Made by a program: the position numbers and the translations under genes. A stretch of DNA of 64,000 nt from an uncultured Dorea sp. (GTDB lineage Bacteria > Bacillota > Clostridia > Lachnospirales > Lachnospiraceae). The DNA is taken from positions 9,511 to 73,510 of the forward strand of contig CAJUMF010000019.1 of the NCBI GenBank assembly GCA_910586965.1, given 5' to 3'. The notes under the pieces are model-generated. The model saw only the letters and a program-made list of their open reading frames with translations. It was not told the origin of the DNA and searched no databases. This document shows, piece by piece, positions 40,453 to 49,994 of the stretch (position 1 is its first letter; every line of letters begins with the position of its first letter).

Positions 40453-41460
40453 TTACAAATGAAAAGCAAATATATTCTTCATAAACCGTTCTTTCTCCTT
40501 TGTCTGCCGGATTGCCGTATTCAGTTTCTCCACATTTTTCACAGAGATCCACGCCTTATTAGAGTGATAATAGGAATTAGCAATCTTCCAGAATTTTTCC
40601 GGATAAGCAAGGCGCACTTTCAGATACTCCGTCTCATCATCCGACAGCGGACAGATTGCAGAATATGCGTTGAGCATATTATCTCCCAGCCGCTCCTTCC
40701 ACCCATGCTTTTCCATCACTTTCCGGAAAAAATAATACAAATCTTCCACCTGTATATCCTGTTTAAACTTATCAAAATTTGTTGTTGCCAATATTCCCGG
40801 CGAAGCACCGTACGGCTCCTCGCACTTCATCAATATATTATGATAATTATACTCTCCGTGTATCAGGCAGTTTGATGCAGCACTTCCCTGATAAAGACGC
40901 TCATACCCAGACCTCACCAAAAGCTCCCCTGCAATTTGCGCCCACTGATACATAGCATCAAAATGTTTTAAGAACTCAATCTCAAATTCTCCCTTAGAAG
41001 TCATGGAGCGCACAAATCTGCGGACCTTTCTGAGCTCTCTGTCATGCCGTTCATACTCCTTTTCTAACCGCTCTGCCTTCGCACCATGGGAAAGTTTTAC
41101 CCGCATGATCATATGAAGCTTCGCCAGATTCCCTGACGCCTCCAAAAGCTCCGCCGGCTTTCTTAAGTCACACTCCCGTCCTCGAAACCAGCGCCGCAGC
41201 ATATATTTTTTTCCGTCCTCGCACGCTGTTACATACTCTCCATCCTCATTCGGTTCGATATAGTCTACACTTTCAAATCCATGCTCCATAAGATGTTCAT
41301 ATAATCCGCATAATGCGGGGATGCGGCCTGACGGCGCTGACACTTCCTTTAAGAGAAATACCCCCCGGCTTGTGTCGCATAAAACAGCACCCCTCACTTT
41401 ACGGGTGCTGTTTACGTCAATGTTATATTTTTCCAAAATGTTCCTATCATATTCCTGCAT
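40453..41460 (-). CDS. cotS: CotS family spore coat protein (kinase-like fold)
   Basis: A 335-residue protein with an aminoglycoside-phosphotransferase/protein-kinase-like fold. CLIHGEYNYHNILM is the catalytic-loop equivalent (HGEYNYHNI), preceded by GNLAKLHMIMR and followed by TTNFDKFKQDIQVEDLYYFFRKVM. The usual metal Asp region is ATTNFDKF. This is the CotS/YsxE/YutH pattern of spore coat proteins. The start has AGGGGAT upstream. Substrate is unknown. Confidence 0.87.
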   Translation of the reverse strand: MQEYDRNILEKYNIDVNSTRKVRGAVLCDTSRGVFLLKEVSAPSGRIPALCGLYEHLMEHGFESVDYIEPNEDGEYVTACEDGKKYMLRRWFRGRECDLRKPAELLEASGNLAKLHMIMRVKLSHGAKAERLEKEYERHDRELRKVRRFVRSMTSKGEFEIEFLKHFDAMYQWAQIAGELLVRSGYERLYQGSAASNCLIHGEYNYHNILMKCEEPYGASPGILATTNFDKFKQDIQVEDLYYFFRKVMEKHGWKERLGDNMLNAYSAICPLSDDETEYLKVRLAYPEKFWKIANSYYHSNKAWISVKNVEKLNTAIRQTKEKERFMKNIFAFHL

Positions 41461-41532
41461 ATTGACATCCCCTGCACTCTACATTACATGTTCTTTTTAA
41501 AGTATGATGTAAAAATCAGAAATATGATTCGA

Positions 41533-41557
41533 GGCGCAGACTTTTTTCATCTGCGCC
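41533..41557. terminator. GC-rich hairpin between cotS and cca
   Basis: GGCGCAGA/TCTGCGCC stem (41533-41540, 41550-41557). The poly-T (ATTTTTT) follows on the plus strand, where no gene enters; on the minus strand, downstream of cca, the T tract is missing. It may stop cca transcription weakly. Confidence 0.4.
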
Positions 41558-41564
41558 CCATTTT

Positions 41565-42908
41565 TTAGTCTGCTTCATGTCCTTTCAGGTACTTAAGCAA
41601 CTTTTCTTTTGTATTAAACTCCGGCTTCTCAATAACCAAAAGCAAGAGTTCATTTAACTTCTCACCAATCTCTTTACCCGGCTGCATCCCTGTCTCAATC
41701 AAATCTTTACCTGTTACCGCCAGCTCCTTTAAGGACACGCATTGCCCTTTTTGTACAATTTCCCGATACAAGTCTTCAATCTCGTCAAGATTCTGTATCT
41801 TTTCCTCCCTCTGATACATGCTTTGTGCCAGTACGTCCGCACGGCGCACCTCCATATAATAAGGAAAGATATCTTCGCCAATCCTATTCATAGCACGCCG
41901 GACATTTAAAGCCTTGGCGGGCATCCGGTAATCATGATAACGCACAAGCCGTGTCACCTTATGAAGCGTGTCATTATCGAATTTAAGCCGCCTTAAGACC
42001 TGCTCTGCAATACTCTCACTCTCAAGGGCGTGCTTTTTAAAGTGCGCCCTCCCATTCTCATCCATGGTCTTATATGCCGGTTTTCCCATATCATGCAGCA
42101 GCATAGTAAGCCTGAGAATCTTATCCGGCCGGACATTCTCTATGGCATGGATCGTATGCTCCCCTACATTATACATATGATGAGGCGTCTCCTGCTCCGT
42201 TCCCATCAGCCGGTCAAACTCCGGCAGAAACTGCGCTGTAATGCCAAGTGCATAAGCATCTCTTAAAAGCCCCGGGCGCTTTGACACCAACATCTTCACC
42301 AACTCTGCCTGAATCCGCTCTACACTGATATTTTTCAAAGTTGGGGCAAGCTCTTTCATCCCCGCCTTTGTCTTCTCGTCAATCGAGAACCCCAACTGTG
42401 CAGCAAATCGAATACCTCTCAATATTCTGAGCGCATCCTCGGAAAATCTTTCCTTTGCATCTCCTACACACCGAATCTTTCCTTTTTTAAGATCACTTAA
42501 GCCGCCAAAGACATCTACAAGACCGTCCTTTTCGTTGTACGCCATGGCATTGACCGTAAAGTCCCGGCGTTTCAGATCCTCCCTAAGACTGCGGGTAAAA
42601 GTCACTTCTTTCGGGTGGCGGCTGTCCTCATATTTCCCATCAACACGATAGGTAGTCACCTCAAATCCTTCCCGGCCAAGAAGTACCGTCACCGTCCCAT
42701 GCTCGATACCTGTATCAACCGTCTTATCAAACAGCTCCTTCGTCTCCTCCGGCATAGCGGAGGTAGTGATATCCCAATCCTCCGGCTCTCTTCCGAGAAT
42801 AGAATCACGCACACATCCGCCTACCGCATAAGCTTCAAATCCTGCATTGTGCAGCAAAGTAATGATCGTATTCACTTTTTCAGGCAGTTGAATGTCGTAG
42901 CCTTCCAT
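41565..42908 (-). CDS. cca: CCA tRNA nucleotidyltransferase with HD domain
   Basis: A 447-residue class II enzyme that adds or repairs the CCA end of tRNAs. The head has VGGCVRDSILGREPEDWDITTSA (GGxVRD and DxD), then RRDFTVNAMAYN and the neck RILRGIRFAAQLGF. The HD-type domain is visible as LLHDMGKP and RYHDYRM. Its start lies 1 nt after the proS stop, so it is expressed with proS behind the T-box. Confidence 0.95.
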   Translation of the reverse strand: MEGYDIQLPEKVNTIITLLHNAGFEAYAVGGCVRDSILGREPEDWDITTSAMPEETKELFDKTVDTGIEHGTVTVLLGREGFEVTTYRVDGKYEDSRHPKEVTFTRSLREDLKRRDFTVNAMAYNEKDGLVDVFGGLSDLKKGKIRCVGDAKERFSEDALRILRGIRFAAQLGFSIDEKTKAGMKELAPTLKNISVERIQAELVKMLVSKRPGLLRDAYALGITAQFLPEFDRLMGTEQETPHHMYNVGEHTIHAIENVRPDKILRLTMLLHDMGKPAYKTMDENGRAHFKKHALESESIAEQVLRRLKFDNDTLHKVTRLVRYHDYRMPAKALNVRRAMNRIGEDIFPYYMEVRRADVLAQSMYQREEKIQNLDEIEDLYREIVQKGQCVSLKELAVTGKDLIETGMQPGKEIGEKLNELLLLVIEKPEFNTKEKLLKYLKGHEAD

Positions 42909-42909
42909 C

Positions 42910-44352
42910 CTAGTATGCTTTGCCCCAGTATGCCATATGCTTCGCCGGCTTGCCGCACCAGATACATTTATCGGAAATCATCTCTTCATCTTCAATCAGA
43001 CATCTCGTCGCCGCACCGCCTGTCACATACTTCACTTCGCCTTCACATTCCGGATCGCCGCACCAGCAAGCTTTAACAAATCCTCTGTTCTGCTGGAACT
43101 TCTCTTTCATCTCATCCATCTCTGTCGCTGTATCAATATGTGAATTCAGGAAATCCTTTGCACGGTTGTACATATCCTGCTGGATCGTCTCTAAGATCTC
43201 CCTTAACTTGCCTGCAATCTCATTCATCGGAACAACAATCTTCTCTCTGTTATCACGGCGCACAACTACAACCTGGTTGTTCTCGATGTCCTTCGGTCCG
43301 ATCTCAATACGGGTCGGGATCCCAAGAATCTCCTGCTCAGCAAACTTCCATCCCGGACTCTTGTCAGAGGCATCAATCTTAACTCTGTATCCAGCCTTTT
43401 TAAGCTCTTCAAACAATGCATACGCCTTGTCAAGAACACCCTCCTTATGCTGTGCGATCGGAATCACACGGCACTCAACAGGAGCTACATGCGGCGGCAG
43501 TACCAGTCCGTCGTCATCGCCGTGAACCATGATAAGCCCGCCGATGCTTCTTGTGGACCATCCCCAGGAAGTCTCGTATACGCTCTGAGGTTCGTTGTTC
43601 TTATCAATATATTTAATACGGAATGCATCCGGGAATCCGCTGCCAAAGAAATGGCTTGTAGCAGACTGCAGGGCCTTGCCGTCATGCATCAGCGCCTCAA
43701 TCGTATAAGTATCCTGTGCACCGGCAAACTTCTCATGTTCTGCCTTTCTTCCCGACACAAACGGAATCGCTAACGTCTCTTTATAGCAATCCTCATATAC
43801 ATGGAACATCTGGATGGTACGTGCCTCCGCTTCCTCGTAAGTGGCATGTATCGTATGTCCCTCCTGCCATAAGAATTCTCTGGAACGAAGGAAAGGTCTG
43901 GTAGTCTTTTCCCAACGCAGCACGCTGTTCCACTGATTCCATACCTTCGGAAGATCTCTGTATGACTTGACTGTTCTCGCCCAAAGATCGCAGAACAGAG
44001 TCTCTGATGTCGGACGGATGCAAAGTCTCTCCTGAAGTCTCTCCATACCGCCGTGGGTTACCCATGCAACCTCCGGAGCAAAACCTTCTACGTGATCCGC
44101 TTCCTTCTCAAGAAGACTCTCCGGAATCAAAAGCGGCAGAGATACATTCTCCACACCAGTCTCTTTGAAACGTCTGTCCAAATCCGCCTGGATCAGCTCC
44201 CAGATCGCATAGCCATTCGGCAGATAATTAAGGCATCCCTTAACACTTGAATAATCGCATAACTCTGCTTCTCGCACAACATCTGTGTACCACTGCGCAA
44301 AATTCTCATCACGCGGTGTAATATTTTTTACCAACTTTTTTTCCTTTGCCAT
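42910..44352 (-). CDS. proS: Prolyl-tRNA synthetase, archaeal/eukaryal type
   Basis: A 480-residue class II synthetase without the editing insertion of bacterial-type ProRS. Motif 2 region: NQWNSVLRWEKTTRPFLRSREFLWQEGHT. Motif 3 region: TSWGWSTRSIGGLIMVHGDDDGLVLPP. The anticodon-binding domain follows (VVRRDNREK), then the C-terminal zinc-binding domain with cysteines (KACWCGDPECEG, CIWCGKP). The start at 44352 has AAGGAGAAGG upstream; 14 extra in-frame codons run into the T-box terminator. A T-box leader precedes it, so it responds to uncharged tRNA(Pro). Confidence 0.96.
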   Translation of the reverse strand: MAKEKKLVKNITPRDENFAQWYTDVVREAELCDYSSVKGCLNYLPNGYAIWELIQADLDRRFKETGVENVSLPLLIPESLLEKEADHVEGFAPEVAWVTHGGMERLQERLCIRPTSETLFCDLWARTVKSYRDLPKVWNQWNSVLRWEKTTRPFLRSREFLWQEGHTIHATYEEAEARTIQMFHVYEDCYKETLAIPFVSGRKAEHEKFAGAQDTYTIEALMHDGKALQSATSHFFGSGFPDAFRIKYIDKNNEPQSVYETSWGWSTRSIGGLIMVHGDDDGLVLPPHVAPVECRVIPIAQHKEGVLDKAYALFEELKKAGYRVKIDASDKSPGWKFAEQEILGIPTRIEIGPKDIENNQVVVVRRDNREKIVVPMNEIAGKLREILETIQQDMYNRAKDFLNSHIDTATEMDEMKEKFQQNRGFVKACWCGDPECEGEVKYVTGGAATRCLIEDEEMISDKCIWCGKPAKHMAYWGKAY

Positions 44353-44401
44353 GTTTCCTTCTCCTTTTACTCTTATAACATTCTGATCTTTCACTCAGGC
44401 A

Positions 44402-44683
44402 CAAAACCGCCGAGACCCCCGGCCCCCAAAAGGGACCGAAAATCTCGGCGGTACCACCCTCGTTAACTGCAATATTATCCGCAGTCCTCTCTCTTCTTCA
44501 CCATTAACGCTAGTGTCACGCCGTACTTTCATACAGCGGCTCCAAGGCAGGTTCATCGCAACTCCGTACAAGAATCTCTCAGCCACAGGATCCTCTCTCT
44601 GTAAAACTTCATCTGCAACTACTAACCCTCTTCATCGCCAAACCTGCTTTTTGCAACCATCATTGCCAGCAGGCATTCAATTA
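44402..44683 (-). promoter_or_regulatory. T-box leader of proS (tRNA-Pro)
   Basis: The T-box sequence AGGGTGGTACCGCC is at 44447-44460 on the minus strand. The terminator is ACCGCCGAGA/TCTCGGCGGT (44443-44452 and 44406-44415) followed by TTTTG, and overlaps the T-box so the antiterminator is exclusive with it. Upstream lies a long Stem I region with GATGAAGAGGGTTAGTAGT and an AGAGAGAGG element. A CCU proline codon at 44549-44551 (GAACCUGCC) fits as specifier, though its loop was not folded. Confidence 0.9.
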
Positions 44684-44689
44684 ATCGTA

Positions 44690-44718
44690 ATTCTAATTGA
44701 TAGCAAAACATTTGTCAA
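44690..44718 (-). promoter_or_regulatory. Sigma-A promoter of the T-box/proS/cca transcript
   Basis: TTGACA (44713-44718), 17-nt spacer, TAGAAT (44690-44695) on the minus strand. Confidence 0.85.
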
Positions 44719-44763
44719 GACCCGAATTGCGGTTTCCTGCAAAATACTCTCCGCGGACAAGCC

Positions 44764-46674
44764 TTAATATTCAAATATTGCTACCCCATAAGGCGGCAAT
44801 CTGTACGCAAAGGAAAACGGTCTTCCGTCGCATTCCTGTTTCACTGCCTTGTAAACCGCCGGACGCTCCTCGCCTTTTCCGCCGTATTTCACATCATCAC
44901 TGTTCATGATAAGCTTGTACTGCTTCCTTCTGGGCACTCCCACGCGATAGTCTTCCCATGTCATCGGCGTAAAGTTGATAACAAAGAGAAGGTTCTTCTT
45001 CTTATTCTTAGAATGTCTTACAAAACTGAAAATACTGCGGTAAGCATCATCCGCATTGATCCATTCGAAGCCTTCCCATATCTGCTCATCCTGGTAAAGC
45101 GCCGGATTCTTCTTATACAGATGCAGCAAGTCTCTCATCCAGTTTTGAACAGCCTGATGCTCCTCCTCGGCAAGCAGAAACCAATCAAGCTCTCGCTCCT
45201 CACTCCACTCACGTAGCTGGGCGAACTCCTGCCCCATGAACAAAAGCTTTTTGCCGGCATGTCCCATCATAAACGCATATCCGGCTTTAAGGTTCGCATA
45301 TTTATCAAAGCCAAGCCCGGGCATCTTATTGAGCATGGAACATTTAAGATGAACGACTTCATCATGAGACAGCACAAGAATATATTTCTCACTTCCCGCA
45401 TAACTCATAGCAAAAGTCATCATATGGTGATTATCCTTACGGAAATATGGGTCAAGTTTCATATATTCCGTAAAATCATGCATCCATCCCATATTCCATT
45501 TCAGACTGAACCCAAGTCCGTCATCTTCCACATCTCCCGTCACTTTCGGCCATGCAGTGGACTCTTCAGCAATCATCATCGCTCCCGGATTCCTGCCAAG
45601 AACAACAGAATTCAAATGCTTGAAAAAGTCAATCGCTTCTAAATTCTGGTTGCCGCCATATTTATTCGCTACCCACTGCCCATCCTGCCTTCCATAATCC
45701 AGATATAATATAGAAGCAACAGCATCTACACGCAGTCCGTCAACATGGAACTGCTCAATCCAGAAGAGCGCATTAGAGATCAAAAAGTTTCTCACTTCAT
45801 TCTTTCCAAAATCAAAGACTTTCGTTCCCCAGTCCGGATGTTCTCCCTTTCTCGGGTCAGCATACTCAAAAGTAGGAGTCCCGTCAAAGTCAGCCAGCCC
45901 GTGTGCATCTCTCGGAAAATGCGCCGGCACCCAGTCAAGGATAACACCAATCTTGTTGCGGTGAAGATAATTGACCATCCAGGCAAAATCTTCCGGCGTC
46001 CCATATCTGGAAGTAGGAGCATAGTACCCAGTCACCTGATACCCCCATGAACCGTCAAATGGATGTTCCGCAATACCAATCAGCTCAATATGCGTATATC
46101 CCATATCTTTTACATATTTTGCAATCTCCTTTGCAAATTCACGATACGTATAAAATCCCTCATCTTCCCGTCCCGGATGCTTCTTCCACGAGCCAATATG
46201 TGCCTCATAGACAGACATTGGCTTCTGCATGTGATTCCATTTTTTTCTCTTTTCCATCCATTCAGAGTCTGTCCACTTCAAATTGCTGATGTCTGCAACC
46301 TTAGATGCAGTTCCCGGCCTCAATTCAGCATGATTTGCAAAAGGGTCTGCTTTAAATACATAATCTCCCGTATGTGTCTGGATACAATATTTGTACATAT
46401 CGTATTCCTTTACTCCCGGAACAAAGCAAGTGAAAATCCCTACAGATTCCTGACGCTCCATCGGATTCGCTTCTATATTCCACTCATTAAATTCACCAAT
46501 GACTGACACCGATTTCGCATGGGGTGCCCATACCGCAAAATAAACTCCTTCCTTCTTTCCCTTCTTTACTTTGTGCGCACCCATTTTCTTATAGATTTCA
46601 TAATGATTGCCTTGTCCGAAAAGATACTGATCAAGTTCACTGATTTCATACGCTTTCTTTTTCTTTTCCGCCAT
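44764..46674 (-). CDS. glgB: 1,4-alpha-glucan branching enzyme
   Basis: A 636-residue GH13 enzyme that makes alpha-1,6 branches in glycogen. The N-terminal CBM48 part reads VYFAVWAPHAKSVSVIGEFNEWN. Barrel marks: SWGYQVTGYYAPTSRYGTPEDF, VILDWVPAHFP, VDGLRVDAVASILYLDYGR with the nucleophile Asp, MMIAEESTAWPKVT with the Glu, VLSHDEVVH with the third acid. The C-terminus ends PPYGVAIFEY. No other glg gene is in the window. Length is usual for the family. Confidence 0.97.
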   Translation of the reverse strand: MAEKKKKAYEISELDQYLFGQGNHYEIYKKMGAHKVKKGKKEGVYFAVWAPHAKSVSVIGEFNEWNIEANPMERQESVGIFTCFVPGVKEYDMYKYCIQTHTGDYVFKADPFANHAELRPGTASKVADISNLKWTDSEWMEKRKKWNHMQKPMSVYEAHIGSWKKHPGREDEGFYTYREFAKEIAKYVKDMGYTHIELIGIAEHPFDGSWGYQVTGYYAPTSRYGTPEDFAWMVNYLHRNKIGVILDWVPAHFPRDAHGLADFDGTPTFEYADPRKGEHPDWGTKVFDFGKNEVRNFLISNALFWIEQFHVDGLRVDAVASILYLDYGRQDGQWVANKYGGNQNLEAIDFFKHLNSVVLGRNPGAMMIAEESTAWPKVTGDVEDDGLGFSLKWNMGWMHDFTEYMKLDPYFRKDNHHMMTFAMSYAGSEKYILVLSHDEVVHLKCSMLNKMPGLGFDKYANLKAGYAFMMGHAGKKLLFMGQEFAQLREWSEERELDWFLLAEEEHQAVQNWMRDLLHLYKKNPALYQDEQIWEGFEWINADDAYRSIFSFVRHSKNKKKNLLFVINFTPMTWEDYRVGVPRRKQYKLIMNSDDVKYGGKGEERPAVYKAVKQECDGRPFSFAYRLPPYGVAIFEY

Positions 46675-46713
46675 ATTCGTACCCTCTCTTGTTGCGTTGT
46701 TTTTGATAATATT

Positions 46714-46742
46714 ATTATACCCCCCATGAGCGCAAAAAGAAA
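46714..46742 (-). promoter_or_regulatory. Candidate promoter of glgB
   Basis: TATAAT (46714-46719) with a weak -35 TTTCTT (46737-46742) at 17 nt. The spacer holds GGGGGG just before the -10. Confidence 0.5.
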
Positions 46743-46781
46743 GAGTTTTGGCAAATATGGTTCGCCAAAACTCCTTTTTTG
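46735..46781. terminator. Intrinsic terminator after the TPR-acidic-AAA gene
   Basis: GAGTTTTGGC/GCCAAAACTC perfect 10-bp stem (46743-46752, 46764-46773), T-rich on both flanks (TTTCTTTTT on the minus side, TTTTTT on the plus side). Confidence 0.85.
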
Positions 46782-46787
46782 TTACTG

Positions 46788-49700
46788 TTAAATCTTAAAA
46801 TCTTCTTCCTTAAGAATAATCCTGTCCGAATCATCCGTACCTTTGCCAAATACTCTCCGCGCCAAATGCTTTACATTTACCCTCTGAGAATGCGAAATCG
46901 CTTCGTCCATAATCTCTTTCACCTCTGCAACAGACACTGCGTGGTCCTCTCTCTGCATCACATCAATACGACTGTAAAGTGCCAGAATACCCATCTCATC
47001 CAACTTATATCCATTCTCTTTTGCATAAGTCTGGCCAAAGGTTACCAGCTCATCATTGATGAAAATCGGCAGCTCTAACTTGGAGGTGAACTTCTTCTTG
47101 AATTCCGGATTCGCCGTCAGCACCTTCTCAAGCGGCTTTCTCTGGTCTTCCAGAACAAACAGCATCTCCCCGGTTTTTCTTTCCATCAGATGATTCAGTT
47201 CTTTCACCGTTCTGGAGTTAAGCTTTCCGGCCTTTTCTACAATAATTGCTCCGCCTTTAAGCTTCTGGATAATATTCGGCAGTTCTTTCTTATTCAAAGA
47301 CTCTCCCGTGACAATCGCAACTTTGCCCTGCTTTAAGTTCCTCTGCTTCTGGATTGCTTTTACGATATCCACAGCAAGGACCGTCTTACCGGAGCCTTTT
47401 CTTCCGATGACCAAAAGATTCCCCGTCTTGGACGTTCCCTCTCGTTGAGCCCTGCGGTCATTATCAAGCGCTTCTACAATCTGCTCACTCATACCGCGCA
47501 CCGGAACAAAGTAAGAGAAAAGCTTCTTTTGTTCCTCAGTTAATCCTGCTTTCAAACCAATTTCACTTGTAGCACTCAGATCATAACGTCCCGTAACTAC
47601 AAAACCTGTATCAAACGGAACTCCGCCGCCGCCCTTTGCCTTTTTAAACCGCTTCTGTATCTCTTCCTCGGAAGGTTCTTCAATTTCTAGCGAAATTTCT
47701 TCCTCTTCCTCTATCTCATCCTCCTCAAAGTCCTCTTCGTCAAACTCTTCCTCCTCAAAATCTTCCTCCTCAAAGTCATCCTCGGATTCCTCTTCCTCAA
47801 AGTCTTCCTCTTCAAAGTCGTCTTCATCGAAATCTTCTTCGTCAAAATCATCTTCGGATTCTATAAACTCATCTTCGTCGAACTCCTCCTCTTCAAAGTC
47901 CCCTTCTTCGTCCTCAAAGTCATCATCAAAGTCCTCGGATTCTTCCTCTTCAAAATCTTCCTCCTCAAAGCCGTCTTCAAAGTCCTCGGATTCTTCCTCT
48001 TCAAAATCTTCCTCCTCAAAGTCGTCTTCGAAGTCCTCAGATTCTTCCTCTTCAAAATCTTCCTCCTCAAAGTCGTCTTCAAAGTCCTCAGATTCTTCCT
48101 CCTCAAAGTCGTCTTCGAAGTCCTCGGGTTCTTCCTCTTCAAAGTCGTCGTCCTCAAAGTCGTCTTCGGATTCTTCCTCTTCGAAATCATCTTCCTCTGA
48201 AGTATCGTCTTCTTCAAAGTCTTCCTCTGCTTCTTCCTCCCCAAAGTCGTCTTCAAAGTCCTCGGATTCTTCTTCCTCAAAGTCGGATTCTTCCTCCCCG
48301 AAGTCGTCCTCCATCTCCTCCGGTTCATCTTCCTCAGGTACTTCTTCGGCTTCCTCTATAAAATCATCTTCTTCAGCTTGATCATCTTGCAATCCGTCTT
48401 CGAAAAGATCCACCGGCTCTTCTGCACCGAAATCTTCCGCAAGACCTTCCAATATATCTTCCTGCTCGAATTCCTCTTCTTCCTCTTTCTGAGGTGTCGT
48501 TGTACCGGTCACTCTGCTTTCAAGCTGTTCCACAAGCTCCATAATATCATCCGGGAGTTTCTGAGTCTTTTCCTCCAATATATTTTTCTTGCCTTTTGCT
48601 TTTTTCTTTGCGGTGGATGTATTGGCCGCTACTTTCTCCGCTTCTTCCGCTGCTTTCTTTCTGGCTTCTTCTGCTTTCTTTGCTGCCTCTTCTGCCTTTC
48701 TGGCTGTTTCTTCCGCTGCTTTGCGTGCCGCATCCTCCGCAGCCTTCTTTTTGGCTTCCTCTTCTGCTTTACGTGCCGCTTCTTCCGCCGCTTTCTTTTT
48801 GGCTTCCTCTTCCGCTTTCCTTGCCGCTTCTTCCGCAGCTCTTCGCGAAGCTTCTTTGCGTTTCTCAGCCTCTTTACGTTCTTTTTTCAGTCTTTCTTTA
48901 TCTTCCGCCTTCTGCTTTTCAATCGCATCAGCATTCACTTTCTGCTTTTCTTCCCATTCCTGAAGAATATCTTCTATCTTCATCTGACCGCTGATTTTCA
49001 ACTCCTCGTCTCTTTCAGCCATTGCTTTCTCTTCCTGATTCAAGCCCGCTGCCATCGCAACTCCGCTTGCAAGCGCTTCTTCAAGAGTCGCTCCCGTCAC
49101 AATCCTGGTAATAGGGGCACGAGGTTTATTGTTTACTTCCTCAGATTTTTCTTCGTCTTCCTCTTCTTCTGCAGGGGATTCCTCTGTTATCGCTTCCTCT
49201 TCTTCCGCTTCCTCTTTCACAGGAGGAATCTCCTGTGTATTCTCATTTACTGTCTCAGATGTACTTTCTTCCTCCGCTTCCTCCTCTTCTTCCTTCCCCG
49301 GAATAACGATATCCTTAGTCTTTTTACCGGTATGCTTATCATACTTCTCCTGCTGAAGCGGTGTAAGCGGCTTATATTTCATCTTAAGTTCCATCGCAAG
49401 ATAGACATACTTCCCCTCGCTAAACCATAAGATCAAATCATCACATTCTTCCAAGCACTCTCTCACCATGCCTGCTTCATGATACAGCCTGGCCAGCTCA
49501 TACGCCCATTTTTCGATATACTCTGCTTTCTTAAACTCCTCAAGTGCTGCAATCTGTTCCTCAAGCGGCGCTTTTTGCACTTTAAGAATCCTGTATTTCA
49601 AAATATACTGATTGGGATCCTTCGGTGCCAGCTTCACAAACTCCTCATAACAATCCGAAGCTTCATCCGGATCATTGACTTTAAGCGCCAATGTTGCAAG

Positions 49701-49946
49701 CCGGTAAACAACCTTCCTGCTCCCCGGCGAACGATCAAACGCCATGAACAAAATATCACGGCTCTTCTGGAATTCTCCACAGTATTCATAAACTTCACTG
49801 ACCGTATTCAGCATAGACGCACTCTTAACCCTGCGCCAATCAATAGTATCTGCAATCTCCATTGCTTTCCGATACTGCTTTTTTTCTGTATATTCAAGCA
49901 GTTGTTCTGTTTTTACCCGATATTCATATTTATCCAAAATTCTCAC
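46788..49946 (-). CDS. TPR / coiled-coil / poly-acidic / degenerate CbxX-SpoVK AAA protein
   Basis: A 1052-residue cytoplasmic protein of a kind I cannot name. Residues 1-200: TPR-like helices (AMEIADTIDWRRVKSASML, VYRLATLALKVNDPDEASDC). Residues about 205-300: acidic linker. Residues about 320-450: Ala/Lys/Glu coiled coil built from EEAARKAEEEAKKKA units. Residues about 490-755: almost only Glu, Asp, Phe and Ser. Residues about 755-1052: AAA domain with Walker A GRKGSGKT (about 847-854). By comparison with CbxX/SpoVK, Walker B IIVEKAGKL has Glu-Lys for Asp-Glu, and the arginine-finger region NPEFKKKF has Lys for Arg, so hydrolysis is doubtful. The first codon is uncertain: GTG at 49946 overlaps a GAGG site, and TTG at 49937 is 6 nt after it. 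Confidence 0.8.
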   Translation of the reverse strand: MRILDKYEYRVKTEQLLEYTEKKQYRKAMEIADTIDWRRVKSASMLNTVSEVYEYCGEFQKSRDILFMAFDRSPGSRKVVYRLATLALKVNDPDEASDCYEEFVKLAPKDPNQYILKYRILKVQKAPLEEQIAALEEFKKAEYIEKWAYELARLYHEAGMVRECLEECDDLILWFSEGKYVYLAMELKMKYKPLTPLQQEKYDKHTGKKTKDIVIPGKEEEEEAEEESTSETVNENTQEIPPVKEEAEEEEAITEESPAEEEEDEEKSEEVNNKPRAPITRIVTGATLEEALASGVAMAAGLNQEEKAMAERDEELKISGQMKIEDILQEWEEKQKVNADAIEKQKAEDKERLKKERKEAEKRKEASRRAAEEAARKAEEEAKKKAAEEAARKAEEEAKKKAAEDAARKAAEETARKAEEAAKKAEEARKKAAEEAEKVAANTSTAKKKAKGKKNILEEKTQKLPDDIMELVEQLESRVTGTTTPQKEEEEEFEQEDILEGLAEDFGAEEPVDLFEDGLQDDQAEEDDFIEEAEEVPEEDEPEEMEDDFGEEESDFEEEESEDFEDDFGEEEAEEDFEEDDTSEEDDFEEEESEDDFEDDDFEEEEPEDFEDDFEEEESEDFEDDFEEEDFEEEESEDFEDDFEEEDFEEEESEDFEDGFEEEDFEEEESEDFDDDFEDEEGDFEEEEFDEDEFIESEDDFDEEDFDEDDFEEEDFEEEESEDDFEEEDFEEEEFDEEDFEEDEIEEEEEISLEIEEPSEEEIQKRFKKAKGGGGVPFDTGFVVTGRYDLSATSEIGLKAGLTEEQKKLFSYFVPVRGMSEQIVEALDNDRRAQREGTSKTGNLLVIGRKGSGKTVLAVDIVKAIQKQRNLKQGKVAIVTGESLNKKELPNIIQKLKGGAIIVEKAGKLNSRTVKELNHLMERKTGEMLFVLEDQRKPLEKVLTANPEFKKKFTSKLELPIFINDELVTFGQTYAKENGYKLDEMGILALYSRIDVMQREDHAVSVAEVKEIMDEAISHSQRVNVKHLARRVFGKGTDDSDRIILKEEDFKI
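47684..48480 (-). repeat. Low-complexity acidic repeat region
   Basis: Imperfect repeats of DFEEEESEDFEDD-like units, coded by GAAGAGGAA/GATTTTGAA codons. The plus strand is nearly all C and T. Long direct repeats (for example around 47930-48110) make copy-number change by slippage likely. Confidence 0.85.
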
Positions 49947-49994
49947 CTCAAAATGTATCTTTTGTCTACTCTTACTGTTAAAATCATTATTATT

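Noticed and set aside
48378..49430. 350-codon open frame on the plus strand, rich in Phe and Leu
   Set aside because: It is the complement of the Glu/Lys-rich coiled-coil and acidic region of the large AAA protein; the composition follows from that.
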